From SIG575 sp045534165 (GTDB taxonomy: Bacteria > Bacillota > Clostridia > Oscillospirales > Acutalibacteraceae), in contig JAZSJD010000032.1 in the NCBI GenBank assembly GCA_045534165.1, positions 7,866 through 71,865 on the forward strand: a DNA stretch of 64,000 nt, read 5' to 3'. Shown here in pieces: positions 7,300 through 16,400 of this stretch. How positions within the stretch are numbered: position 1 is the stretch's first letter; each line of letters opens with the position of its first letter. Position numbers and translations under genes: made by a program. The notes beneath the pieces are model-generated. The model was not told where the DNA came from. It saw only the letters and a program-made list of their open reading frames with translations, and did not search any database.

Positions 7300-8115
7300 A
7301 TGAAAAAGACAATGAGAAAAAGTGCATTGCTTTCTTCAGTAGCAATGCTCATCGTATCAGCTATCGTTCTTACATCAGCTACTTATGCATGGTTCTCATC
7401 ATCAAAAGTTGTTGCTGTTGAAGAACTCGAAGCAAGCGTTAAAGTTTCCACTGGTCTCCTTATCTCAGTTGATAAGGGTGGCGAATGGGGCACACAGGTA
7501 GACTTCGCAGATGCAGTTGCTGTTAAAGACGGTTGGGGTGCTGGTTATCAGAGAGATATGGTATTTGATCCCGCATCATCAGAAGATGCTTCAAACTGGA
7601 TTACAGCTATCTATGACGAAGATACAAAAACTCTCGGCACATCACCTGCAGTAGTAGGTACAAACGTTGTTGCAGTTCCCCTTTGGGTAACAGGTCCTGT
7701 TGGCGAAACAGTTAAAGCTGTTGTTAACTTCGACGGTACAGACTCACAGGCAGCAAAATGTATGAAGTTTGCTCTTGTTCCCGCATCAGGCGATGCTGGT
7801 GACGTTATCGGTACATACGATAAAGCTGTTGCAGCTGAAGCTAATGCTGATAACACATTCATGGGCGTTTCAGCAGCAGGTTCATCAACAGCAACAGATG
7901 GCGCTTATGTAACAGACGGTGGTAAAAACATTTCTGAAGTTGCAGCAGACGGTGGTATCACATTCACAATCGCTGAAGGCACAACAACAGACGCTCCTAT
8001 GATGTTTGTTGCATACCTCTGGCTCGAAGGTAACGACGCTGACTGTAGCATGCTTGAATTTGATGTTGCAGGTGAAGACGTTAAATTCGCTATGACACTT
8101 AACATCGTAGAATAA
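7300..8115 (+). CDS. Secreted protein with SipW-dependent signal peptide (TasA/camelysin-like major fibre candidate)
   Basis: The 271-residue protein opens with a basic N-terminus and a hydrophobic helix ending SATYAWFSSS (residues 26-35). This is the AWF-type signal processed by SipW-like signal peptidases in the TasA biofilm-fibre family. The mature part is acidic, rich in Ala, Gly, Val and Thr, poor in Lys, and ends near residue 260 with the WLEG...C motif shared with the preceding protein. An ideal GGAGG site lies 8 bases before ATG 7300. The alternative ATG at 7285 overlaps that site. A strong hairpin follows the gene, so its message may be more abundant than that of the genes behind it, as for a main structural subunit. 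A signal peptidase gene is next. Function as a fibre or matrix protein is inferred from signal type and context. Confidence 0.75.
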   Translation: MKKTMRKSALLSSVAMLIVSAIVLTSATYAWFSSSKVVAVEELEASVKVSTGLLISVDKGGEWGTQVDFADAVAVKDGWGAGYQRDMVFDPASSEDASNWITAIYDEDTKTLGTSPAVVGTNVVAVPLWVTGPVGETVKAVVNFDGTDSQAAKCMKFALVPASGDAGDVIGTYDKAVAAEANADNTFMGVSAAGSSTATDGAYVTDGGKNISEVAADGGITFTIAEGTTTDAPMMFVAYLWLEGNDADCSMLEFDVAGEDVKFAMTLNIVE

Positions 8116-8221
8116 TTAATTTGAATCAATTATATTTTAGTGATTGTTCAACTTTAGAGTTATAAACATAGCTCGTTAAATCGTTTCAAATATCGGCTTT
8201 TGAAACAGCTTAAAACTTAAA

Positions 8222-8263
8222 AAACATAGCCTGGCGGGGTTTAACCGCCTCGCCGGGTGTGTT
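8222..8263 (+). terminator. GC-rich hairpin downstream of the fibre-like gene (partial terminator or message stabiliser)
   Basis: A GC-rich imperfect stem (CCTGGCGGGG with CCGCCTCGCCGGG) is flanked by complementary AAACA and TGTTT, giving an A-tract/hairpin/T-tract layout. It is the only strongly GC-rich spot in this AT-rich gap. It lies about 107 bases after the stop codon and about 140 before the signal peptidase gene. No strong promoter is visible behind it. Confidence 0.5.
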
Positions 8264-8403
8264 TCCTCTGACAAACGAAATAATGTAACCATTAAATCAA
8301 ACGTTAAGTTTTTAATATAGATATAAGTTAAATTTGAAAATAAAAGAGAAATCTTTTGATATATATATGATTAAAAATATGAAAATAAAGGTGGGCCCTA
8401 ATT

Positions 8404-9366
8404 ATGGCGGAAGAAAAAAAATCAAATAAAGTGTTAGAAACCATAGGTGACGTAGTTACTGCGATAATACTTGTTTTTTCAGTTATTTTCACCATTTTGA
8501 CTTTTATGTCAGCAAACTCGGAAAACGGTTTGCCCAATGTGGCAGGTTATTCATTGTTCTCAGTTCAGTCAGATTCAATGGAACCGGTTTTCTACACAGG
8601 CGACTTGCTTGTTATCAAAGAATATAAAGGTGAAGACCTGAATCCGGGCGATATTATTTCTTTCAGAACAATTGAACAGGGTCAGTACATTATCAATACC
8701 CATAGAATTGTAGAAGCTCATGAGATTGATAACATCAAAACTTACACCACACGAGGCGATAACACACCCGCAAACGACCAGACAGACGTTGTTGAAAGTG
8801 AAATTGTCGGTGTTTATGCATATAATGCAGACAAGAAAGAAGTTGTCAATAAAGAAACAGGTAAAAAGGAATTTGTTGATAAAGGCGTCAGAGTCAAAGG
8901 TCTCGGTAAAGTAATTGACTTCGTTAAGGGCTCAGGTGAAACCGGTGAAAAGTGGTCATGGACTATTGGCGAAGGCACAGATGATGAAAGAAGACTTAAC
9001 CTTTCATTCCTCTTGTTTATTATTCTTCCTCTTGCTCTTATCTTCATCTTCCAGATTTATAAGTTCATTACTGCTCTTAATGAATCTAAGAAAGAGAAGT
9101 ATATGGAAGAAGCTGCTAATAATGCAGAACTTCAGGAACAGATAAAACAAAAGGCAATTGAAGAATATTTAGCAAAACAAGCTGCTGTATCTGCAGAAGC
9201 ACAAAAAGAAAGCGAAGCAGAGAAAACGGTCGAAGCAGAAAAAACGGTCGAAGCTGAAGAAACAGTTGAAGCTGAAGAATCCGGCGAAACCGAAGAAGTG
9301 GCTGAAGAACCTGCTGAAACAACAGAAGAAGCTGTTGAAGAAGCAGAAAATAAAGAAGAAAACTAA
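8404..9366 (+). CDS. SipW-type (Ser/His) signal peptidase I with long acidic cytoplasmic tail
   Basis: The 320-residue protein has an N-terminal transmembrane helix (14-36) and the catalytic box SDSMEPVF with Ser58. NTHRIV follows, with His100 in place of the Lys used by ordinary bacterial enzymes, then TRGDN with Asp119. This Ser/His pattern defines the ER/SipW type. A second membrane helix (about 200-220) leads to a tail of about 95 residues, built from acidic repeats such as EAEKTVEAEKTVEAEETVEA. The catalytic domain faces outward and the tail should be cytoplasmic. SipW-type enzymes cleave TasA-like precursors carrying AWF signals, which matches the upstream gene. The tail is unusual for the family and may dock other components. 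The start has AAGGTGGG 10 bases upstream. Confidence 0.9.
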   Translation: MAEEKKSNKVLETIGDVVTAIILVFSVIFTILTFMSANSENGLPNVAGYSLFSVQSDSMEPVFYTGDLLVIKEYKGEDLNPGDIISFRTIEQGQYIINTHRIVEAHEIDNIKTYTTRGDNTPANDQTDVVESEIVGVYAYNADKKEVVNKETGKKEFVDKGVRVKGLGKVIDFVKGSGETGEKWSWTIGEGTDDERRLNLSFLLFIILPLALIFIFQIYKFITALNESKKEKYMEEAANNAELQEQIKQKAIEEYLAKQAAVSAEAQKESEAEKTVEAEKTVEAEETVEAEESGETEEVAEEPAETTEEAVEEAENKEEN

Positions 9367-9436
9367 ATCCGAACGGATATTATATATAAATAGAAAGCAA
9401 AAATAATGATTTTTTAAATATTACGAGGTGACGAAA

Positions 9437-10978
9437 ATGAGCATACTGTTGAACTTCATTTATGATTTTTTAGGACAGTTCTTTGTAAGCGGTTTTTGGG
9501 GAATACTTAAAGGTATCGGTCAAGGTATCATAAATATCTTCAATATACCCAAATACATAGAAATCTTCAAAAAATATTCATCTAACTTTGGTGTAGGTGA
9601 ATGGATTCTGGCAATTGTGTGTGTTCTTTTAATACTCATTGCTCTTGCAGCAATTGTATTTGTTGCATTGCTCCTTATCAGAAAATACGTGAAAGTACGT
9701 AAAACACTTGTTGACCAGGAAGAGCTTCTCAATGAGGTTGGTAATCTTAATCGTGAAGTTATCAAACTTAATATGGAAAAGCAGAAAATCCTTGCTATGA
9801 AAGTTTCACAGCTCGGTCTCAGACCTGATGAAGATCCTTATGAGGATATAGAAGAGAAAAAAGAAGAGGAAGCAGAAGTGGACAAAACTGCTGAAGACTA
9901 CAGCCGTTTCTACAAGCTTACTCAGGTTGACCTTGCAATGAAGGATTATGTTCAGCATGATTTCGATAACGATATCACTCTTCCCGAATTCTGTGAACGT
10001 TTCCGTAACTTTGCTTGTAGCAGACTTGGTCTTTTTTATGAAATTGACACTCTTCGTCTTTTCATTTCCGGTTTTGCAGCAGCAAGACTTATCATCCTTC
10101 AGGGTATTTCCGGTACAGGTAAAACTTCACTTCCCTATGCTTTCGGTAAATTTGTTCAGAACGATGTAACTATCGCTTCTGTTCAGCCTTCATGGCGTGA
10201 CCGTACTGAACTTTTCGGTTACTTCAACGAATTTACAAAGCGTTTCAACGAAACTGAAGTTCTTAAGAAAATGTATGAAGCATGTTTCATGGAAGACGTT
10301 TCAGTTGTTATCCTGGACGAAATGAATATCGCTCGTGTTGAATACTACTTCGCTGAGCTCCTTTCAATCCTCGAAATGCCATCTCGTGATGAATGGGTTG
10401 TTTCACTTGTTCCCACAGTGTGGCCTACTGACCCTGAACTCTTCTTCGATGGTAAATTCAGACTTCCTCCCAATATGTGGTATGTCGGCACAATCAATAA
10501 CGACGACTCTACTTTCGCTGTTACTGATAAGGTTTATGACCGTGCTATTCCCATTGATATCAATACAAAAGGTAAATACTTTGAAGCACCTCTTACAGAT
10601 CCTCTCTATCTCAACTACAAACATCTTGAAGCACTCTTTGATGAGGCTAAAGAAAAATATCCTGTTTCAGAAGATCCTCTCAAGAAGTTTGCTGAACTTG
10701 ACGACTATGTTATCGAACACTTCCGTATAGCTTTCGGTAACCGTATTCTTAAACAACTTAAAGACTTTGTTCCTGTTTACGTTGGCTGTGGCGGTAAGGA
10801 AATCGACGGTATCGACTTCATCCTTGCTCACAAAATTCTTCGTAAATTCGAAAGCCTTAACGTTTCTTACATCCGTAACGAAATCGGCGGTCTTATTACT
10901 TACCTTAACAAAAACTTCGGTAAAAATAATATGAAGGATTCTAAGGATTACCTTGAAAGACTTCAGAAGCTTATGTAA
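9437..10978 (+). CDS. Membrane-tethered McrB-like AAA+ ATPase
   Basis: The 513-residue protein has an N-terminal amphipathic region, one transmembrane helix (56-82) and a coiled coil (about 88-122). An acidic linker follows, then an AAA+ module with Walker A GISGTGKT (223-230), Walker B VVILDE (290-295), sensor-1 TINND (352-356) and a candidate arginine finger at Arg369. The stretch LDEMNIARVEYYFAELLS is characteristic of McrB-related ATPases that pair with DUF2357 proteins. McrB is normally a soluble GTPase or ATPase motor of a restriction complex, so a membrane anchor is unusual. The next gene encodes a DUF2357-like partner, and the surroundings are surface-protein and signal-peptidase genes rather than defence genes. 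ATG 9437 is preceded by GAGGTG at 7 bases. A role in moving or assembling exported proteins, or in membrane signalling, is inference. Confidence 0.85.
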   Translation: MSILLNFIYDFLGQFFVSGFWGILKGIGQGIINIFNIPKYIEIFKKYSSNFGVGEWILAIVCVLLILIALAAIVFVALLLIRKYVKVRKTLVDQEELLNEVGNLNREVIKLNMEKQKILAMKVSQLGLRPDEDPYEDIEEKKEEEAEVDKTAEDYSRFYKLTQVDLAMKDYVQHDFDNDITLPEFCERFRNFACSRLGLFYEIDTLRLFISGFAAARLIILQGISGTGKTSLPYAFGKFVQNDVTIASVQPSWRDRTELFGYFNEFTKRFNETEVLKKMYEACFMEDVSVVILDEMNIARVEYYFAELLSILEMPSRDEWVVSLVPTVWPTDPELFFDGKFRLPPNMWYVGTINNDDSTFAVTDKVYDRAIPIDINTKGKYFEAPLTDPLYLNYKHLEALFDEAKEKYPVSEDPLKKFAELDDYVIEHFRIAFGNRILKQLKDFVPVYVGCGGKEIDGIDFILAHKILRKFESLNVSYIRNEIGGLITYLNKNFGKNNMKDSKDYLERLQKLM

Positions 10979-11031
10979 TTTATTAAGCTTCATAGCACAA
11001 CTAATCTTCACACAAAAGGGGACGTTCTCAG

Positions 11032-13245
11032 ATGAGCGAATCATATCTTGATTTATACTCTGTCTATCAGGGCAAAATGGCTGAAATGACAGCCGGAAAT
11101 CCGTACTATGATTTTATGTACGAAGCGATTTCCACGGGACACAACAATTTCTCTCAATTTAATAGATTCTTTGAAAAGAAAATTGATATCCGTTGGGTTG
11201 AGGCTATCGAAAGGTGTATCATCCCGATTGACAATATTCTCAGAAATCCCCGTAAGTTCATTGTTCAGGAAGAAGAAGTTGTTATTATTGAACGCGCAAA
11301 AAAAATCACAACGGAATCAATAAGACATCTTGCTCAGCACACTAATATGATTTCCAAGGTAGAAGATGACGGTAGTGTTATGCCCAGCAAAATTCTGAAT
11401 GTTTTCCGTGAAGAAAGTTATGAAATTTACGAAAACCGTTTTTTGTTCACTCTCATTAAACAGCTTGAATATTTTATTAACGTCAGATATGAAGCTCTCG
11501 CAGATATGCCTGATGATGAAAACCTTAGTTCACTTAAAATGGAAAGCTCAGTAAAAAAAGGTAACGAGCTTATAACCTTCAAAATGGAGGTTGCAACCAA
11601 ATATACAAGCGATGAAGATGTAGATAGCAAAAAAGAAAAATCTGTTATGGACAGAATTCGCAGGATAAAGACTCTCGTTGATGACTTTGTTCATTCAAAC
11701 TTTATGAGAGAAATGCGTAAGTGCGTTCCTGTTCGTCCACCCATTATGAGAACTAACGTTATCCTGAAGGACCCCAACTTTAATCAGTGCCTTGGATTGT
11801 GGCAGTTTATTCATTCATATGATAACGTTGGTTACGAAATTAACCTTAAAGAATCAGATGATATGGTAAGCGATAGCTATCGTGACGACCTTTACGGTGT
11901 GCTTGCTTACAACTATATGCTTCTTAAAAAGAATACAGCTCCTGAAAGCAGCTTCAGAGGTAAACTCAGAAAGCGTAAGATCAAACCGAAGTTCATCAAA
12001 CGTCTTGCAGAAGAGCTTGTTCTTAACTATGACCTGGACGAAGTTGAAATCAGAAAGGTTTTCATTGATGAAATGAAACTGGCTCATAAGAAGAAAACAG
12101 CCGGTGAACAGAAAATCAGAGAAGCAATTGATCGCGCATTGGCTCATGAGAACGAGCGTAAACGTCTTATCGAACAGAAAATCAAAGAAGAAATCGAAAG
12201 AAAAAAAGAAATCGAACGTCGCAGAATCGAAAGAGAAAAAGCGAGAATCGCTCGCGAGAAAGAACTGGAAAGGCAGCGTAAAGAAAGAGAAAGAGAAAGA
12301 CTCAAAGCAAAGAAAGAAAAAGAAATTGCTTTGGAGAAAGCAAGACGTGCAAGGGAAAAAGAAAAACAGCGTCTTGCAAAACTCAGAGAACAGCAGGCAA
12401 TTGCAGCAGCAAAAGAAAAGGAACGTCTTGCAAAACAGAAAGAAAGAGAACGCATTGCAAAAGAAAAAGCCTTGGAATTGGAAAGGCAGCGTAAGGCAAG
12501 AGAGCTTGAAAGAAAACGTATCGCAAAAGAAAAAGCTCTTCAGCTTGAAAAAGAACGTAAAGCTAAGGAACTTGAGAAAAAGCGCATAGCAAAAGAAAAA
12601 GCAATCGCTCTTGAAAATGAACGCAAAGCTAAAGAAAAAGAAAAAGCAAGAATTGCCCGTGAAAAAGAAAAATTAGCTAAAGAGAAAGCAGAGCAGGAAG
12701 CTCGTGAAAAAGCAGCAAGAGAAAAAGAAAAAGCAAGATTAGCTAAAGAAAAAGCAGATCAGGAAGCAAAAGAAAAAGCTGCGAAAGCAAAAGAAAAGGC
12801 AAGATTAGCTAAGGAAAAGGCTGAACAGGAAGCAAAAGATAAAGCTGCACAGGCTAAAGCAAAACAGAAAGAAAAAGCAAGATTAGCTAAAGAAAAAGCA
12901 ATTCAGGCAGAAAAAGAAAGAATTGCAAAGCTCAAAGAGAGAGAAAAAGAAAGATTAGCTAAAGCAAAAGAAAAAGCAATTCAGGCAGAAAAAGAAAGAG
13001 CTGCTAAAGAAAAGGAAAAAGTAAGATTGGCAGCAGAAAAAGCTAAACAGTTGGCAAAGGAAGCAGAGCAGAAAGCTAAGCAGAAGGAAAAAGAAAGAAT
13101 GGCTAAAGCAAAAGCTGATGCCCTTGCCAAAGAGAAAGCAAGGCTTGCAAAAGAAAAAGAAAAGGCTAAATTAAAGGCTGCAAAAGAAAAGGAAAAAGCA
13201 AAAAATGCTAAAAAACCTGCACAGAAAACTGAAAGTGCAGTGTGA
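11032..13245 (+). CDS. DUF2357-like protein with a ~375-residue charged helical tail and no visible nuclease domain
   Basis: The first 350 residues of this 737-residue protein resemble DUF2357 partners of McrB-like ATPases, for example the segment ESYEIYENRFLFTLIKQLEY and the following long helices. Such partners usually continue into a PD-(D/E)XK nuclease. Here no D...(D/E)XK signature is seen, and from about residue 356 the chain is an unbroken Lys/Glu/Ala/Arg-rich helix with repeats like ARLAKEKAEQEAKEKA. This would be a coiled coil or single alpha-helix tens of nanometres long. The gene starts 53 bases after the AAA+ gene, with AAAGGGGA upstream of the ATG, so the two are probably translated together. 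It is most simply a soluble effector or scaffold of the AAA+ protein. The DUF2357 assignment is from memory of the family and should be tested by profile search. Confidence 0.65.
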   Translation: MSESYLDLYSVYQGKMAEMTAGNPYYDFMYEAISTGHNNFSQFNRFFEKKIDIRWVEAIERCIIPIDNILRNPRKFIVQEEEVVIIERAKKITTESIRHLAQHTNMISKVEDDGSVMPSKILNVFREESYEIYENRFLFTLIKQLEYFINVRYEALADMPDDENLSSLKMESSVKKGNELITFKMEVATKYTSDEDVDSKKEKSVMDRIRRIKTLVDDFVHSNFMREMRKCVPVRPPIMRTNVILKDPNFNQCLGLWQFIHSYDNVGYEINLKESDDMVSDSYRDDLYGVLAYNYMLLKKNTAPESSFRGKLRKRKIKPKFIKRLAEELVLNYDLDEVEIRKVFIDEMKLAHKKKTAGEQKIREAIDRALAHENERKRLIEQKIKEEIERKKEIERRRIEREKARIAREKELERQRKERERERLKAKKEKEIALEKARRAREKEKQRLAKLREQQAIAAAKEKERLAKQKERERIAKEKALELERQRKARELERKRIAKEKALQLEKERKAKELEKKRIAKEKAIALENERKAKEKEKARIAREKEKLAKEKAEQEAREKAAREKEKARLAKEKADQEAKEKAAKAKEKARLAKEKAEQEAKDKAAQAKAKQKEKARLAKEKAIQAEKERIAKLKEREKERLAKAKEKAIQAEKERAAKEKEKVRLAAEKAKQLAKEAEQKAKQKEKERMAKAKADALAKEKARLAKEKEKAKLKAAKEKEKAKNAKKPAQKTESAV
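12097..13222 (+). repeat. Low-complexity AAA/GAA/GCA-rich coding repeat
   Basis: This region encodes the helical tail of the DUF2357-like protein. Imperfect units of 15-50 bases built from AAAGAAAAAGC-type words recur throughout. It is a likely site of replication slippage and length variation between strains. Confidence 0.7.
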
Positions 13246-13251
13246 TAAAAT

Positions 13252-13309
13252 GTAAAGTTAATAAACTTTACAGTACACAATATTTTGTAAAGCGAAACAA
13301 CTTTACAAA
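13252..13309 (+). promoter_or_regulatory. Paired GTAAAG/CTTTAC inverted repeats upstream of the giant gene
   Basis: GTAAAGTT-AATA-AACTTTAC (13252-13271) is a perfect hairpin. Thirteen bases later TTTGTAAAG (13284-13292) and CTTTACAAA (13301-13309) form another. The same 6-base word thus occurs four times in alternating orientation, allowing alternative pairings or paired protein-binding sites. No known riboswitch class is recognised. Confidence 0.45.
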
Positions 13310-13315
13310 CCGTCA

Positions 13316-13340
13316 AAAAGCTTGATATATCAAGGTTTTT
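13316..13340 (+). terminator. Palindromic terminator before the giant gene
   Basis: AAAAAG-CTTGATATATCAAG-GTTTTT contains a perfect 14-base palindrome (13321-13334) bounded by an A-tract and a T-tract, so it could end transcripts in either direction. It separates the AAA+/DUF2357-like genes from the giant gene. Confidence 0.5.
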
Positions 13341-13366
13341 ACGAAAATGAAAGTTTCAACTATAAT
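13338..13366 (+). promoter_or_regulatory. Promoter candidate for the giant surface protein gene
   Basis: A perfect TATAAT (13361-13366) has TTTACG (13338-13343) 17 bases upstream, a weak -35. It lies just behind the palindromic terminator and 63 bases before the ATG. This fits separate, perhaps activator-dependent, transcription of the giant gene. Confidence 0.5.
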
Positions 13367-13428
13367 GCGTGTGTACACGTAAGATAAAGAATCAGGATGA
13401 AACTTTTGAAATTACGGAGGTATTTTGA

Positions 13429-16400
13429 ATGAATAAATATTTGAAGAAAAGGTTAATAGCCTTGGTTCTTTCCGGGGGGATTTTGTTATCCTCTACCGGC
13501 GTATACACTGCACTCGCTGCAACAGAAGAGACCACTACAAGTGAATATACCTCCGCACTTGAGGGTACTACTGATGTTGCTGTAACAGACAAAGCAGAAG
13601 TTTCAACAGAAGAGTCTACCTCCGTGACTGTACCTGAAGAAACTGTCATTGCTGATATCGATGATGAAACAACCACTGCACCTCAGGTGACAGTACCTTC
13701 AACAGAATCAACAACCAATCCGCCTGAAACCACAACAGAAAAACTTCCCGATGTAATAATTGAAGATGAAGTTATGAACGACAATAAAGCAGATGAATGG
13801 GTAGGTGAAGGTACAGAAGCTAATCCCTATCAGGTCAGCTCTGTTGAATTATTCCTTAAAATGAGCCAACTTATCAACGATACCGGTAATGCTAACAAAT
13901 ACTTTAAGCTTACAGCAGATATCGATTTTTCAAACACAACAATTGATCAGACACTCATTAATGATTATAAATTGGCTGAACATACAGGCATCGGTGGTGC
14001 TCTTGTTTCTGTTAATCCTAGCGTATCATCAAACTCAAATGTTTTCTTCCATCTTGATGGTAATGGCAAACAAATTAAGAACGTAACAATGAATTTCAAT
14101 AGTTTCAATTCACTCAGCATTTTCGGATACTTGAATTCAGGTTCAACAATTGCAAACCTTACGGTTTCTAAAGCACAAATCATCAATGGATATTCTGATG
14201 CACAGGCAGCAGGTATCATTCTTAAAAACGATGGCACTGTAAAGGATTGTAGCTTTACAGAAATCGAACTTGACACAACAGCATCAACAACAAAGGCTGA
14301 ATCTTTCTATCCTGACAATACAACATTCAAAACATATTCAGGTACAGCTATTGTTGTAGATAACAGCGGTGTTATCGACAGTGAAACAAAATATGATCAA
14401 GGTGCTCTCACTGTTACTGCTGAAACTGTTACAGTCAAAACTTCAAGACCTTATGCAGGTTCAATGGTTGCACAGAACAGAGGTAAAATCAACAAAGTCC
14501 GTGCAAGATATATCACAGTTCATGGTAGTGTAACGAAGAGTGACTATGTGGGCGGTCTTGTTGGTACAAACGCAACACAGAGAACAAGTTCTGCGAATGG
14601 TATGTACTATTGCGAAATTCAAAAGCACGATAGTGCAGGCGGTGTGAAAGGTGCAGATAAGATAGGTTATCTTGTTGGTCACAATACAGGTCGTATCCAA
14701 CGCGCAACCGTAGAAGGCAGATTTAATACAAATCAGCAGGCATCTGCATTAAAATACGATCTTCTCGTAACAGGCGCCACTGCCGCAGGTGGTATCGTTG
14801 GTGATAACACAGGTGACGTTCAGCTCTGTACAGTAACAAATGTTGGTGTTTACTTTGCAAATACAACAGATGGCGCAATCTACGGTGGTATTGCAGGTAA
14901 ATCAAATTATAATATCAGAAACTGTATTGCAACAGGTTCAACTGCAGGTGAAGGTGATGGCAGCACAATCACACGTTACATCGGCGGTATTGTAGGTTAT
15001 GGCGATACAGGCAGTAACTTTGGTGTAGAAAACTGTTATGCTCTCGTTAAAATCATTGATTCAAAAGCAGTGCTCGGTGCAATAGTTGGTTTTAATGGTG
15101 ATACAGCATACAGAAATAATAGAGTAAGAAATGTGTTCTATTCAGCAATCATTTCTTCAAGACCTTCTCCCGTATCATTCGGTGGTGCAGGTGAGGGTGA
15201 AGGTGACCTTACATTCACCAGACCTTACACATTGGCTTACTATAACCACCTTATAATGGATGGTTATGACTGGGGTATTACTAAAAATCAAGTTAAAGTA
15301 TCAACCAGCGCTTTCGGTTTCTCCGGCTGGGGCGATGCTGAAATCAGCACAAATGGTAGTGTTTTCTCAGGTACACAGAATACTTCTTACTATACGCTCG
15401 ACGGTCTTGGTACAAGTACAATCACTTATGAGCTTAAAGCAAATGGTAAAGCTGACAAGACTGTTGTTTACTATGATGTTGATATTACAATTCCCTCATC
15501 TATAGGTGCAAATAATGGCGGCACAACTCTTGCAGACCAGCCTATGGAATTGGGTATCCTTAACGCAGTGAGTTTACAGAGTGGTTATACATCTGACGGA
15601 TTTATAGGCACAAAAGATTATCCTATCTCATTGAATGGCGGAGAAGAAAACTTCCTTTATCATGCTCCCGCAGCGCATTTCTCTGTAAAGGGAGGTGCTG
15701 ATGATTTTGTTTATATAAGAAATGCAGACTACACAACTCCTTCCGCAACATTCTGGGGTACAATCGACTTCAAGGGTGCAAAAATTATTATGCAGTGCGA
15801 CAAGGATCTGTTCAAAGGTATTTACGGCTCACGTGATGATACTCTTGCAAATAATAACTCAACTACTCACAAGTCAGACTCATCTGACGAAGCAGATGAT
15901 TCATCAAACCTTTCAAACGGCGTAATCAAAAACCTTGTGGTTGAAATTACACCACAGAGTGGCACTATCCATGAGATGGAAATTTCATCTGTATTCGGTA
16001 ACGTATGTAATGCAACTTTAAAGAATACAAAGGTTACTTTCTCTAATGCTGTTGATATTTTACCGCAGGAAGGCAATACCGGTCTCTTCGCAAAAGCAGT
16101 TTACGGTAACTCATATCTGTATGGCTGTTACGTTGACAATATCTATATTAATGGTGCACAGCGTGCTACAATTAAAACTTCACACGATGGTGTTGCAGGT
16201 TTTGTAGGTGTAATTGATGCTGAAAAAGCAATAATCGATAACTGTGGTGCAGATATTCCTGTTTTCCCGGAAACCCAGAATATGCAGAATATTGCTATCT
16301 TTGTAGGTGAAATCAAATCACTTAAAGGCGGTTACATCCAGAACTGTTATGCATCAGGTGCTCTTATCAAATCAGGTGGTTCATTCCAGTCTTCAAGCTG

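Noticed and set aside
12097..13222. Long overlapping frames on both strands across the helical-tail region
   Set aside because: They arise from the repetitive AAA/GAA/GCA codon pattern, lack ribosome sites and encode low-complexity sequence.
9437..13245. McrBC-type restriction or other defence system
   Set aside because: The ATPase is membrane-anchored, the partner shows no nuclease motif, and no methyltransferase, DNA-binding specificity domain or other defence gene is nearby.
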